NCBI GenBank assembly: GCA_037954665.1
Contig: JBBMOL010000279.1
Coordinates: 248,001-312,000, forward strand
Length of the DNA: 64,000 nt
Reading direction: 5' to 3'
Origin: Laguncularia racemosa
Taxonomy: Eukaryota > Streptophyta > Magnoliopsida > Myrtales > Combretaceae
Both the position numbers and the translations under genes were made by a program. Shown here piece by piece: positions 36,476-47,904 of this stretch (its first letter is position 1; the number at the start of each line of letters is the position of its first letter). Under the pieces are notes generated by a model that ran no database searches, was not told where the DNA came from, and saw only the letters and a list, made by a program, of their open reading frames with translations.

Positions 36476-37715
36476 CAATTTTTTATTTTATATTTTTTTC
36501 CATAATGGATAGAGCTTAGATCCTTCAATCGTTCAGTGTTGACATGGCAAGTCGAGCATCGATGATAGGCCATCTAGGACAGAGAGGTAAACCACCTTTC
36601 ACTTTTCAATTTTTTAATGTTTAATTAGCAATAACATAAAATTTCACTTGTTATCATTTTAGGAGCAATCATTGCTCGCCATTCGACATTGTGAGTGCTC
36701 ACTTTATCACAATGAGAATGTGATGCCCCTTGATCCTCGAATAGAGCCATTCCTGCATATGGCAAGATTCAAAGGTGCGAGCCAATTACCATTCATTCTA
36801 TTAGATTGACACATGATAATTGCCTTAGTCGAGTGATGTAGGCTAGAGATGCATACATGCCACATGTTGATAGGGGAGTTTGCCATCATGTTGTAGGATG
36901 TAGAGGTCCAGTTAGGCCTCTCTATCAGTGGTGGGAATGAGGTCAAGGTCTAGTGGTAAAGGGGGCTACATTAGCATGACTTGGCTTTGTGATACGTTCT
37001 GGATGCTTCCACTCGACGTTAATGTTTAGTATATTCATTGCCATACGTATGCCTATATATTGTAGCTGTTGGGGGGATTTATCTTTATTGATAAATCTAG
37101 CAACCTTGTGCACACAATGTTCTTACCTTTGGATGTGCATTTTGACATTACTAGTATGTATAGCTAAGGTTTTGTGAGTTTGGCCTAGTTACATTACCAA
37201 TTATGTCTTGCATCATCAATGTCGGCACATGAGATTGGAGAGTTTACCACTCTCCTACAAGTATAGGCCTAGGATGTATTCCCCTACATAGCATCCCTTA
37301 CATGACATAGGTTAATGATAGAAGCTAGAGCTCCATTGGCGACACATTGGAAAATGTAGGACACTTAACTGCACCCAACCTATGCTATAAGCGTATATCG
37401 GGATGCACTGGAAAGACAAAATGTTAATCAGGTTTTTGGTAACCCTTTTTAAAAAATAATTTCTCCATTTAATGATATTAATTGTTAATATTGAATATTA
37501 TTATCTATCTGATAGAGCCATTTTATACTCAATCTTTATAGTATAAATTGTGTTAAATTATTATTGATTTTATAGAAATCATAAGGAAATGGTACTTTAA
37601 TTCTATCATCGTGATAAATCAAGATAAATGGAGTCAACGATGCTAATTCAAGTATTTTAGAGAAGTCATCTACAACTTGGATCAAGACAAGAAATTACAC
37701 CACCGGAGGAAGCAC

Positions 37716-38105
37716 GGTTTTAGGCACGGCCAATGATCAAACCGTGTTACACACTGGACAAGAAGGCAAAAATGAGGACTTTGAACAGAGAGAGACACGG
37801 CTTAAGGCACTGCCGTGGTGGAACCCGTGGGAGAAACCGTGCTTGAAGCCGTGGTGGAAGCCAGGACCAAGGAGAAGAAAGTGTGGAACATCAACCAGAT
37901 GAAGGCACGGCTTGAAATCTAGCCGTGGGTGTAACCGTGGTACACACTGAACACGGATGAAGACTTGAAGATTATGCACAGATGAAGGCACGGCTTGAAA
38001 TCTGGCCGTGTGTCTAACCGTGGTTCACACTGGGTGCGGATGAAGACTTGAAGAATATGCACAGAGGATGGCACGGCTTGACCCACGGCCGTGTGTTGAG
38101 GCGTG
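37716..38105 (+). repeat. CACGG/CCGTG array in LTR U3 with 83-bp tandem units
   Basis: About fifteen CACGG or CCGTG pentamers lie in 390 bases. Two units of 83 bp (37898-37980, 37981-38063) start GATGAAGGCACGGCTTGAAA, and a third partial unit starts near 38067. Pairs form inverted repeats such as CACGGCCGTG. The same array lies at 42978-43366 in the 3' LTR. An enhancer role is inferred from the position upstream of the TATA box. Confidence 0.8.
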
Positions 38106-38201
38106 CCAGGCAGACGAATCTTCACTTCTCGAAATCTACTTGGAAAAGGAAAGATATTTTCGTATCTTGCTAACAAAAGATCACATGCTACCCCCTAACA
38201 A

Positions 38202-38209
38202 TATAAATA
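38202..38209 (+). promoter_or_regulatory. LTR TATA box
   Basis: TATAAATA about 690 bases into the LTR, just 3' of the CACGG array; identical in the 3' LTR at 43464-43471. Confidence 0.7.
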
Positions 38210-39138
38210 GAACCAACCCTAGAGGGTTAGGATAACTTTTGAATCTTTGGATCTTGAAGAACCTTGGATTATCTTGGAGGCAGAGCAAGCAACTGAGTTC
38301 ATTATGTTTCTATCTTTTATTTTCGTTTTATTGATGAACATGTGTAGCTAAGCTACTTTTCTAGCCAAAGGGTCATAGATGTTTAATTCTCCACGAATTG
38401 TGAGGTCTAATTGACTTGTATTTATTCTATTCTTTGCTTTCGGGTATTCATATATCTTCTAATCGTTTTGTCATTATTATCTTTGTTGATTGGTATGAAT
38501 AGAGCTCTTCTACTCAATTAGCAAGTTAATATATTGTCAACTAGCATGTCAAATACGTAATTGTTTGATTGTTCTAGTCTTAGTGACGCAATAACATGTT
38601 TGGTTATAAAAGAGATGATCGAATTCATGTTATGGAGGTGTGTGATCATGTTTAAATAGGTTATCTTATAATCTACTGGCATGAATTGGTGGTCTCTCTA
38701 GATCTTAATGCTATTGATAGATTAAATCCTAAGCGCTTGTTTAAGGGTTGTTTAATCAATAAGAGAAATAATTCAAAGCGCTTGTCGGAGGTTATCGAGG
38801 AAGTAAGGAGAGATAGGTTGTTAGAGCTTGTTAATAACCATAACCAATTTATCTAGGAACTAAGAATAGAGAACATTTGCATCGATGATCAATTCCTTGA
38901 ATTAAACTATCTTGATTCCTTTGGCTAGGCTTTTTATCAATATACAACTTTCTTACCTTGTTTTACTTTATTTGATTCACAAACAAAACCCCCCATTTTT
39001 CTTTTCCTTATTGTTCTCTTTGAATAGAAATATCTTTACCAATCCCTGTGGATTCAACCCTACTCACCACTATATGCAAATCATATAATTGTCTAGGAGT
39101 AGGTTTTATTTTTGTTGAACTCGACACCCATCAAATTT

Positions 39139-39156
39139 TGGCACCGTTGTCGGGGA
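39139..39156 (+). other. Primer binding site, tRNA-Asp type
   Basis: TGGCACCGTTGTCGGGGA, five bases after the LTR; two C/T or G/A changes from a perfect tRNA-Asp complement. Confidence 0.82.
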
Positions 39157-39184
39157 TTGGTGTCAAATTTATTTCTATTCTTGT

Positions 39185-41439
39185 ATGACTCATTCTCCTC
39201 AGACAGGTGAACTGATTTATAATCCGGAGATTGAGAAGACTCTAAAGAGACTACGACAAGAAGCTAGATCATCCACTAGACCGCACTTAGTACCAGACTT
39301 GTCTGATTTGGAAAAGAGGACGACATGGCAAATCTCGAGAGAACCTTAAGGGAGTTGGCTGCACCGGATGTGAATCAACAACCACTTTGTATTCACTACC
39401 CCGAACTAGCCGTGGAATTCGAATTGAAATCTGGGTTGATACATCTGCTACCTACATTTCATGGTCTTGAGAATGAAGATCCTCATAAGCATTTGAAAGA
39501 GTTCCATATAGTGTGTTCTAGTATGAGGCCGTAAGGAATAACCGACGATTAAATCAAGCTACGTGCTTTTCCATTTTCTTTAAGTACTAAAGCGAAAGAT
39601 TGGTTGTTTTATTTGCCTCCAGGTTCTATAACCACATGGACTGATATGGTGAGACTCTTCTTGGATAAATTCTTCCCCGCATCCAGAGCCGCTGGTATAA
39701 GAAGAGAAATTTGTGGTATAAAACAAAGGGACACCGAGACTCTTCATGAGTATTGGGAGAGGTTCAAGCAATTGTGTGCAAGCTGCCCACAACATGGGAT
39801 ATCCGAACAACTCCTCATCCAATATCTCTACGAAGGCCTACTTCCGATGGAAAGAAAGATGATGGATGCTGCAAGTGGAGGCGCCATAGTAAACAAAACC
39901 CCTGGTCAAGTTAGGGAATTGATCTCCATTATGGCTGCTAATTCACAACAATTTGGGTATAGGCACAATACGTCTTCAGGGAAGGTAAATGAGGTAAGTG
40001 TGTCTAACCTTGAACATCAAATTTCTAATCTTACCTCCCTTGTGCAGCAGCTAGCTCTTGGAAATACCCAACAGGTGAAAGCTTGTGGAATTTGTGCTGC
40101 TCCTAGTCATCCGACCGACATGTGCCCCACATTGCAAGATGACAATCATGAACATGCCAATGCTGTAGGAGGATTCCTAGGACAGCCACAAAGGAAGTAT
40201 GACCCCTACTCGAATACTTACAATCCTAGATGGAGGGATCATCCTAACTTCCGATATGGCAATAACCCTCAACATGTCCAATAATTCCAGCCAAAGCCAT
40301 CACACCACGTACCCCAAGCTCCTTCCACTTCAGGTATGCTCCTTGAGGATATTGTTAAGTCTCTAGCTGTGAATACCAAACAATTTCAGGAGGAAACAAA
40401 GCAAAGCATTCAAAACTTGGAGCATCAGGTAAGCCAACTTGCTTCAGCTATCAATAGGTTAGAAACTTAAGGTAAGTTACCTTCTCAAACTATTCCAAAC
40501 CTAAAGCAAAGCATTAATGCAATTACCTTGAGAAGTGGAACAGAATTGCAGGGATTAAATAAGAAAGGAAATCCGTCTAATCTTGAGGAAGAGACCAAGA
40601 AAGAGACTTCGACTCCGAACCAGCAGGGCGACCAGATTAGCAAGTCTCTAGATGAGCCATCGAAGGTCACATTGATACCACCTCCTTTCCCCTCCAGATT
40701 AGCGAAATCCAAGAAGGAAGCGGAAGAAAAAGAGATTCTGGAAACGTTTCGTAAAGTCAAGGTAAATATTCCTTTACTTGATGCAATTAAGCAAATACCG
40801 CGTTATGCTAGATTCCTCAAGGACTTGTGCACTAACAAAAGGAAGCTGAAAGGCAATGAAAAGATTAGTGTGAGTGAAAATGTTTCAGCTATTATTCAGA
40901 AGAAGCTTCCTCCTAAATGTAAGGACCCAGGTATGTTCGCCATTCCTTGCAAAATAGGTAGTCTTGGAATCGCTAAAGCCATGTGTGATCTAGGAGCTTC
41001 TATCAATGTCATGCCTTTGTCTGTTTATCAACGTTTAAATGTTGGTCCTTTAAAGGAAACGGGTATTATTGTTTAACTTGCTGATAGGTCCAATGTTTAT
41101 CCTGAGGGAGTTCTAGAGGATGTTTTAGTTCAAGTCAATGGGTTGGTTTTTCCTGCTGATTTTTATGTGCTTGACATGGACGATAGTGATTCTCATACTT
41201 CATCACTGATATTATTAGGGCGACCATTCCTTAAGACTTCTAAAACGAAAATCGATGTAAATGATGGCACCCTCACTATGGAATTTGATGGTGAAGTGAT
41301 TAGATTTAACATTTATGATGCCATGAAACATCCTAATGATATCTCTCCTGTTTTTGTTACGGATGCTATTAACCCATTACCACAGGCACCAAGGCTGGAA
41401 TCCAAATTCTTATCCGAATATTTAGCTAGGAACGTCTAG
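39185..41439 (+). pseudogene. gag: gag-protease of young Athila-like element
   Basis: The ATG at 39185 matches the start at 81. A small deletion shifts frame before 39325. From there one frame runs through gag (LPTFHGLENEDPHKHLKEFH; ETLHEYWERFKQLCASCP), the CCHC knuckle CGICAAPSHPTDMC (about 40084) and protease with the intact-looking site CDLGASINVMP (about 40985) to LILLGRPFLKTSKTKI, ending with TAG at 41437 inside sequence that in the full element lies after pol. Stops at 39532, 39550, 40282, 40468 and 41074 are TAA where the copy at 1-2100 has CAA. The two internal deletions join at CAGG, a shared 4-base sequence, for the first breakpoint. Confidence 0.87.
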
Positions 41440-42755
41440 CCAAAGACGTTAAAGAAAGGCGCTTCATGGGAGGCAACCCATGTAAAAAAAAAAAAAAAAA
41501 AAGTTTTGCATTAGTTTTGGTTTGTTTTGTTTTAGTTTAGTTTGTTTTGATTTTAGTGTAGTTTTGAACTCTTTGGATCGGCTGCAGCAAGGATACATAT
41601 CATTAGATGACACTTTCCAGAGCTTAAAGGGAGCACTCCAATACCAGGGAAGTACCAATATTTCCTTTCTCTTATTCTCTAATGTCCTTTGTGTTGTTAA
41701 TTCATCTTTAATTGTGCTGAATTAGGAACAGTGAGGACACTGTTCAAGCTAAGTGTGGGGGAGAGGATAATAAAATATAGAGAATAGAGAACTAACTTAT
41801 ACTCTGAATGTTTGTCCTTAAGCAATTTTAAGCTAAATTTTTTCAAAATTATCATGAAATCTAGAGATTGTACTAAATGTTGTAATAAGCATCTACAAAA
41901 TGTGAAATTGACTTGTTCAAATGTTTTACTCACCCACTGCTGTGATTAGAATACATGGTTAAAATTAAGTAGTGAAATCTTTAAGAAAAAAATTTACCTT
42001 GTATTTAGCTTTAGAATTGGAAGTCTAAGAGTAGGTCGAGTCCTTAAGTGAAAAATAAACAAGTTTACTTCTAGGTTATATTAGCTACTATATACTCTTT
42101 GAAAAAAAAAAAAATCAAAATCAAGCATAGCCATTACTCCAATGATTCAAGTAATTGAGTTAAGAGTATTCAAACTTGAATGTTAGCATGAGGAAGAGTC
42201 CGTAGGGGTATCTCAAAACCCGGTCACTTGAGTGATGAGCTCGGGATGTGCCGACTCAATGAACTCACTATAACGATAAAGGAGAAAGTTCATGAAAAGA
42301 AGCGGGCAAAAACCCGTCAAAACAGATACTTGAATAAATCAAAAGAACATGAATGTAAACATTCATTGAATAAAACTAGACTAGAAAAGGGAGAAAATCT
42401 ATGGAAAGAGTTGATACTATATGCTTTTACTTTATGTTGCAAGGATTATATGTTTGCTAATGTCCAATGAAGTTTAATTGGGTGTTTTTCCTTAGTGGAT
42501 TAAGTATTTACTTTTGGAATAAAAATTCTTTTGCTAAACATGAGGATTAAAGTTTGTTTTGTTTAGATTAGCTATTGAATTTTGTCCATAGTAATTTGAT
42601 CACAAGAAACCAGTTTGGTTGAAGTAGTAGACATTAAATTACAAGTCATGAATTACAAATGAATAGATGCTTGGAATGATGAAAAGAAAGTTTGTATAAT
42701 CTATGATAGATTTCTCAATTGATTTGATGCAATTGCTTGAGGACAAGCAAGAGTT
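41440..42755 (+). other. 3' non-coding region of young Athila-like element
   Basis: It aligns with 5466-6856, with GGGAGGCAACCCATG, an A-run and the internal polypurine-like TAAGTGTGGGGGAG at 41750-41763. No coding frame beyond 80 codons. Confidence 0.8.
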
Positions 42756-42771
42756 TAAGTGTGGGGGAATT
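42756..42771 (+). other. Polypurine tract
   Basis: TAAGTGTGGGGGAATT immediately before the 3' LTR. Confidence 0.85.
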
Positions 42772-44396
42772 TGATAGAGCCATTTTATACTCAATCTTTA
42801 TAGTATAAATTGTGTTAAATTATTATTGATTTTATAGAAATCATAAGGAAATGGTACTTTAATTCTATCATCGTGATAAATCAGGATAAATGGAGTCAAG
42901 GATGCTAATTCAAGTATTTTAGAGAAGTCATCTACAACTTGGATCAAGACAAGAAATTACACCACCGGAGGAAGCACGGTTTGAGGCACGGCCAATGATC
43001 AAACCGTGTTACACACTGGACAAGAAGGCAAAAATGAGGACTTTGAATAGAGAGAGACACGGCTTAAGGCACTGCCGTGGTGGAACCCGTGGGAGAAACC
43101 ATGCTTGAAGCTGTGGTGGAAGCCAGGACCAAGGAGAAGAAAGTGTGGAACATCAACCAGATGAAGGCACGGCTTGAAATCTAGCCGTGGGTGTAACCGT
43201 GGTACACACTGAACACGGATGAAGACTTGAAGATTATGCACAGATGAAGGCACGGCTTGAAATCTGGCCGTGTGTCTAACCGTGGTTCACACTGGGTGCG
43301 GATGAAGACTTGAAGAATATGCACAGAGGATGGCACGGCTTGACCCACGGTCGTGTGTTGAGGCGTGCCAGGCAGACGAATCTTCACTTCTCGAAATCTA
43401 CTTAGAAAAGGAAAGATATTTTCATATCTTGCTAGCAAAAGATCACATGCTACCCCCTAACAATATAAATAGAACCAACCCTAGAGGGTTAGGATAACTT
43501 TTGAATCTTTGGATCTTGAAGAACCTTGGATCATCTTGGAGGCAGAGCAAGCAACCGGGTTCATTATGTTTCTATCTTTTACTTTCGTTTTATTGATGAA
43601 CATGTGTAGCTAAGCTACTTTTCTAGCCAAAGGGTCATAGATGTTTAATTCTCCACGAATTGTGAGGTCTAATTAACTTGTATTTATTCTATTCTTTGCT
43701 TTCGGGTATTCATATATCTTCTAATCGTTTTGTCATTATTATCTTTGTTGATTGGTATGAATAGAGCTCTTCTACTCAATTAGCAAGTTAATATATTGTC
43801 AACTAGCACGTCAAATCCGTAATTGTTTGATTGTTTTAGTCTTAGTGACGCAATAACATGTTTGGTTATAAAAGAGATGATCGAATTCATGTTATAGAGG
43901 TGTGTGATCATGTTTAAATAGGTTATCTTATAATCTACTGGCATGAATTGGTGGTCTCTCTAGATCTTAATGCTATTGATAGATTAAATCCTAAGCGCTT
44001 GTTTAAGGGTTGTTTAATCAATAAGAGAAATAATTCAAAGCGCTTGTCGGAGGTTATCGAGGAAGTAAGGAGAGATAGGTTGTTAGAGCTTGTTAATAAC
44101 CATAACCAATTTATCTAGGAACTAAGAATAGAGAACATTTGCATCGATGATCAATTCCTTGAATTAAACTATCTTGATTCCTTTGGCTAGGCTTTTTATC
44201 AATATACAACTTTCTTACCTTGTTTTACTTTATTTGATTCATAAACAAAACCCCCCCATTTTTCTTTTCCTTATTGTTCTCTTTGAATAGAAATATCTTT
44301 ACCAATCCTTGTGGATTCGACCCTACTCACTACTATATGCAAATCATATAATTGTCTAGGAGTAGGTTTTATTTTTGTTGGACTCGACACCCATCA
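42772..44396 (+). repeat. 3' LTR of young Athila-like element
   Basis: 1625 bp and about 98.5% identical to the 5' LTR by eye. Differences include 42898 (G for C) and one extra C in the C-run near 44252. Confidence 0.93.
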
Positions 44397-45434
44397 CTAT
44401 CTTTTAGGTTGATTGGGAGCCATACGCTAGGAATCTACTTTAGGCGTTACCAAATTTCTACAAAAATGGGATGCACATTTAGACTATATAGGTGCTATTG
44501 ATATATTTCCACATTGTAGAGTAGCATCTATCCCACATCATCAAGTTACAAGGTAGTTTGGGGGTTTTAATCTATCCTACATCATGTAAACATGTAGTTG
44601 AAGCTCCATTAAATTGACTTGTGTGGGAGGATTGATGTAGATTGGTTAGTGTAAAATGCATCGTATATATCCTTATGGGACTAATGTGTCCATTGGGTGG
44701 TGTACATGGATGGCCTTAATAGTGTGGATGATGAATACATGAGGTGGTATGGAGGGATAAGTTGGTGATATATTGGACACATGGGAGTTGTTCTTAGATT
44801 TCTGGTAAGTCCACATGTGACTTCATAGCTTTGAGAAACAATTGATGTTAGTTCCTTATTTAATTTACATTTTGTTATAATATGTAGGATGATACGTTAC
44901 GACAAATTTACCTAGCCTTAGATATTGACACGATCATTACTATAGCAGCTCATGGTCTTTAACTCATGTATCACCACAATGTGGTTACGTTATGCCCTCG
45001 GGATCATTAATAAAATGCTATAGAGGTTGACACTAAGGCATAATTGACTAACATGTTCGAAAATCAATCGATTCCTACGCATTGTAGGATTGAGGGACAT
45101 CGACGACCTTGGAATTAGGGTGAGGCTCAAGAAATTCCAACATTGGAGTAGTAGTTCCCAATGGATACTGATGCGATGTATGATAACTTGGGCTTAATTT
45201 TTGACACATGTCACTCTACACCATCCTTTCATGAGTGGTCCTATCCCTACACAATATGCTCCACAAAAGAAACACTCTGGTAAACAACTAATCTATTTAG
45301 GTGAATCATTGCATAATCCTCAAGAGTAGAGTGTAGTGCCTCCCCGATCCTTTGATGATGCCTCCCCCCTCCCTTTTCCAATAGAAGAGTTACAAGCTCC
45401 TCTAGCTCCATGTCCAAGGCTGTCATGATTTTTC

Positions 45435-45440
<6 letters not shown>

Positions 45441-45470
<30 letters not shown>
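45441..45470. repeat. AT dinucleotide microsatellite
   Basis: Fifteen AT units between the PMD and mudrA remnants. Confidence 0.95.
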
Positions 45471-45472
<2 letters not shown>

Positions 45473-46119
45473 TCCAGCTATGGTTTTAGTTCATGTATAT
45501 TGAAAAATTTGTTAACATTATCTAATATATTATTTGTGGAAATTAACATTGTCTTATCAATTTGTATGGATTTCTCTTTCATTGTTTTATAAATGTAATG
45601 ACTAACAAGATTACAAACAACTATGAAACAAAATTTAATAGTGTATATAGTAGAACAAGAAAACATATTACAACTTCTTAACATATAAAAAAATGCTAAA
45701 TATAAATGTAGAAGAATCGCTAAAATCCATGAAGTGGTTTAGGCTTCACTTAATTTGCACAAAGGAAACAAATAGTGTTAGCATTATATAGGCAATTACC
45801 ACATATCATAAATGTGTAAAATGAAGCTAACATTTAGCTAATCATTCACCATTTGCACATTAGTGTAGGCACGTTCTTTTATTATGGCCTTTAGCTTGAC
45901 ACAATTCACATGTGACTTTACTAGGACGCTCCCTAATGTCTATCTTCATGTAGTATCTTTTTTTCCTTGGTTTCCCTTTTTTTTGTGTGAGGTTTTCCTT
46001 TACGCAGAGTAATGGGAAATCCACTAGATGCCAATCGAGCTCGTTGCTTATGGGGATGAAGTGCCTCTTATATGTGATCTTTTGATGATCCCACCTATAC
46101 CAATCTAGTATAGAATCTA

Positions 46120-46825
46120 TGATGCGAACTTCAGCAACCTATGACAAAACCCAAAACCTAGATTTCATAATTCTCACAATCTATGAATCTATTAAGAATG
46201 ATGGAACCACGACCCATTGTCTATAGATAAGACAAGAACCTTAGTATAGATGTTAATGCCACAATCGATGATGGAATGATTGATTGATAAGTTGGAGTGA
46301 ATGCAATGGATTCAAAACCCAATAAGTTTGATATTTCTTTGAAGAACCAAAGAGAAATTCTCTCTCAAAATGTGAAATAAACTTTCTAGATTATTCTTTA
46401 CAATGAGTATATGGTGACTATTTATAGTCCTACGAGAATGAGTAAATAAAATGACATAGAAACCTAATTTGAATAAGGGAAAAACAATCAAAGTCGACGA
46501 CCTAAAATATTACAAAGCCGACCTATAATTGGGACTAAGCTGGTTCCAAAGCCAATGGCTTTAAGAACTCTTTAAGCTGGCTTTCCCTATTTTAATGCCG
46601 ACAACATAAGTTGTCGGCCTTCTTTTCATGCCGGCCACTTAAGCTAGTGGGTTAAACCACCAAAGCTAGAGACCTTCATTGGTTTTAAGGCTAGTGGCCT
46701 TAAGTCTCTTCTATTGACTTCCACATCCACGATCCGCCTTCAAGCAGGTCTGTACTCCTTGGATCAATCCTCCTAGCTTTGTCTCTAACATCCTTGGATC
46801 AATCTTCCTAGTGTGATCTCCATCA
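46120..46825 (-). repeat. 3' LTR (minus strand) of pol-deleted Gypsy element
   Basis: 706 bp, plus-strand ends TGATGCGAAC and ATCTCCATCA. The minus-strand start follows the purine tract AAGAGGAGGGGAA at about 46826-46838. Confidence 0.88.
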
Positions 46826-47089
46826 TTCCCCTCCTCTTAAAAAGGATTTATCCTCAAATCATTGCCTGTATCATAAGGACTTAAATAAGCAACATCAAAA
46901 ATAGTTCTAACTTGATACTTACCTAGTAATTCTAGTTTATAAGCATTGTCATTGATGCACTTGAGGACTCGAAGTAGACCTTCGTCTCTTGGAAGTAGCT
47001 TTGATTGCCTCTATGCTGGGAATTGCTCTTGGCATATGTGTACTTATACCTAATCTCCGGGTTCAATGAGTATTTGATAGCACCTTCTG

Positions 47090-47497
47090 TTAGCTTGTTT
47101 TGCATATTGCTCCATATAACGCAAATATTGAGCTTAGCCTTCTCATGAACCTACTTAACAAATCCACTTTCCTTTTTCTATTAACATGTTTAGTCACAAG
47201 TGAAGAAGATAAATGTAATGGAGTCAAAGAATTTAGACCATATATAGCCTCAATAGATCTCTTTATTCCCGAGAACAGAGCATTCTTAACCTTACTTGTC
47301 CTCGCATAATAATTTTCTTTCCACTCTACTTTTCTCCCATCACTCAATTTTCTCCTTCTCTTTTCTCTTTCTTTTGGCTTAGACTCTCTCTCTCTCTTTT
47401 CTGCAATAGTGCTCGGTTTATTTTTATCACTCACTCTCTTTTGTTCACTCTCTCTTTGTAACCTCACTTGATCTTCATAAACCTCACTAGGTATCAA
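47090..47497 (-). pseudogene. Deletion-fused pol remnant: pre-RT linker to integrase end
   Basis: A 135-codon open frame. It starts MIPSEVYEDQVRLQRE, a highly charged linker that in this family lies between protease and RT. YARTSKVKNALFSG is the end of that linker, just before RT normally begins. The next residues, IKRSIEAIYGLNSLTPL, belong to the late integrase region, so about 2.5 kb of pol was removed without breaking the frame. Downstream on the minus strand to 46839, decayed integrase C-terminal and chromodomain-position text continues in mixed frames. Confidence 0.72.
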
Positions 47498-47653
47498 AAG
47501 AGTAACATGTTTCTAATCATGTACAAAAGAGTACTTGTTGGTGAATCCATTGCGCTTCACCTACCTATCAAATTGCTATGGCCTCCCTAATAACAAACGT
47601 GTAACTTGCATTAGAACTACATCACACAAAATTTCATCCCCATATTTTCCAAT

Positions 47654-47869
47654 TCAAAAAGAAACTAACACCTGTTTTGTGAGTCTCACTTCACTACTAT
47701 CATTCAGCCATTGCAATTTATAAGGGCAAGGATGCTTACTTGTGGGAAGCCCTAATTTTTCCACTATGGTCTTGCTAGCGACATTTGTACAATGCCCACC
47801 ATTTATAATCACACTACACACCTTATTTTGAACTAGGCATTTAGTACGAAAAATATTCTCCCATTGCAC
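47654..47869 (-). pseudogene. Protease of pol-deleted Gypsy element
   Basis: SVIINGGHCTNVASKTIVEK corresponds to the usual D-G-G-S-C-T-N active site of this family; here Asp is Asn and Ser is His, so catalysis should be lost. Text like YKLQWLNDSSEV follows, as in other copies in the window. Confidence 0.75.
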
Positions 47870-47904
47870 ATTTTCCTCTTCTTTTGTCTACACGCTCAAA
47901 TCCC

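Larger units (their letters stand above)
37510..39133 (+). repeat. 5' LTR of young Athila-like element
   Basis: 1624 bp, starts TGATAGAGCCATTTTATACT and ends CGACACCCATCA. U3 holds a CACGG-rich array and a TATA box; the promoter would drive the whole element. Confidence 0.93.
37510..44396 (+). mobile_element. Young Athila-like element lacking RT, RNase H and integrase
   Basis: 6887 bp, bounded by perfect target duplications CTATC (37505-37509 and 44397-44401). The LTRs (1624 and 1625 bp) differ by about two dozen substitutions by eye, almost all transitions. The internal region keeps primer site, gag, protease, the 3' non-coding region and polypurine tract, but against 1-6927 it lacks the equivalents of 2326-2540 and of about 2580-5460, which removes all of RT, RNase H and integrase. 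Insertion with a clean duplication shows the element was moved by enzymes from another copy or was complete when it inserted. The former is more likely because the LTR pair is young and the junctions are precise. Confidence 0.92.
36505..45430 (+). pseudogene. Plant mobile domain (PMD, MAIN-like) pseudogene
   Basis: PMD proteins occur in hosts as MAIN/MAIL and in MULEs, where their role is unclear. Exon 1 is 36505-36586 (MDRA, a TAG in place of Trp, then ASMIGHLGQR-type text in a shifted frame). An intron with GTAAAC and TTTTAG ends at 36662. Exon 2 (36663-37431) has PRIEPFLHMARFKGASQLPF. The next intron was hit by the LTR element at 37510-44396, eleven bases before its acceptor TTTTAG. Exon 3 (44408-44804) opens with VDWEPYARN and has FHIVE and LQGSLG blocks equivalent to the conserved EWHxPxRVMRQFG region. 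A GTAAGT donor and TATGTAG acceptor frame intron 44805-44887, and exon 4 fades after about 45430. Many stops and shifts. Confidence 0.72.

Noticed and set aside
37737..38176. Minus-strand open frames of 84-85 codons, repeated at 42999-43438
   Set aside because: They lie inside both LTRs over the CACGG array; the length comes from the 83-bp repeats and does not show family or signal features.
47090..47497. Novel charged host protein
   Set aside because: The N-terminal half is the pre-RT linker and the rest late integrase of the surrounding element.
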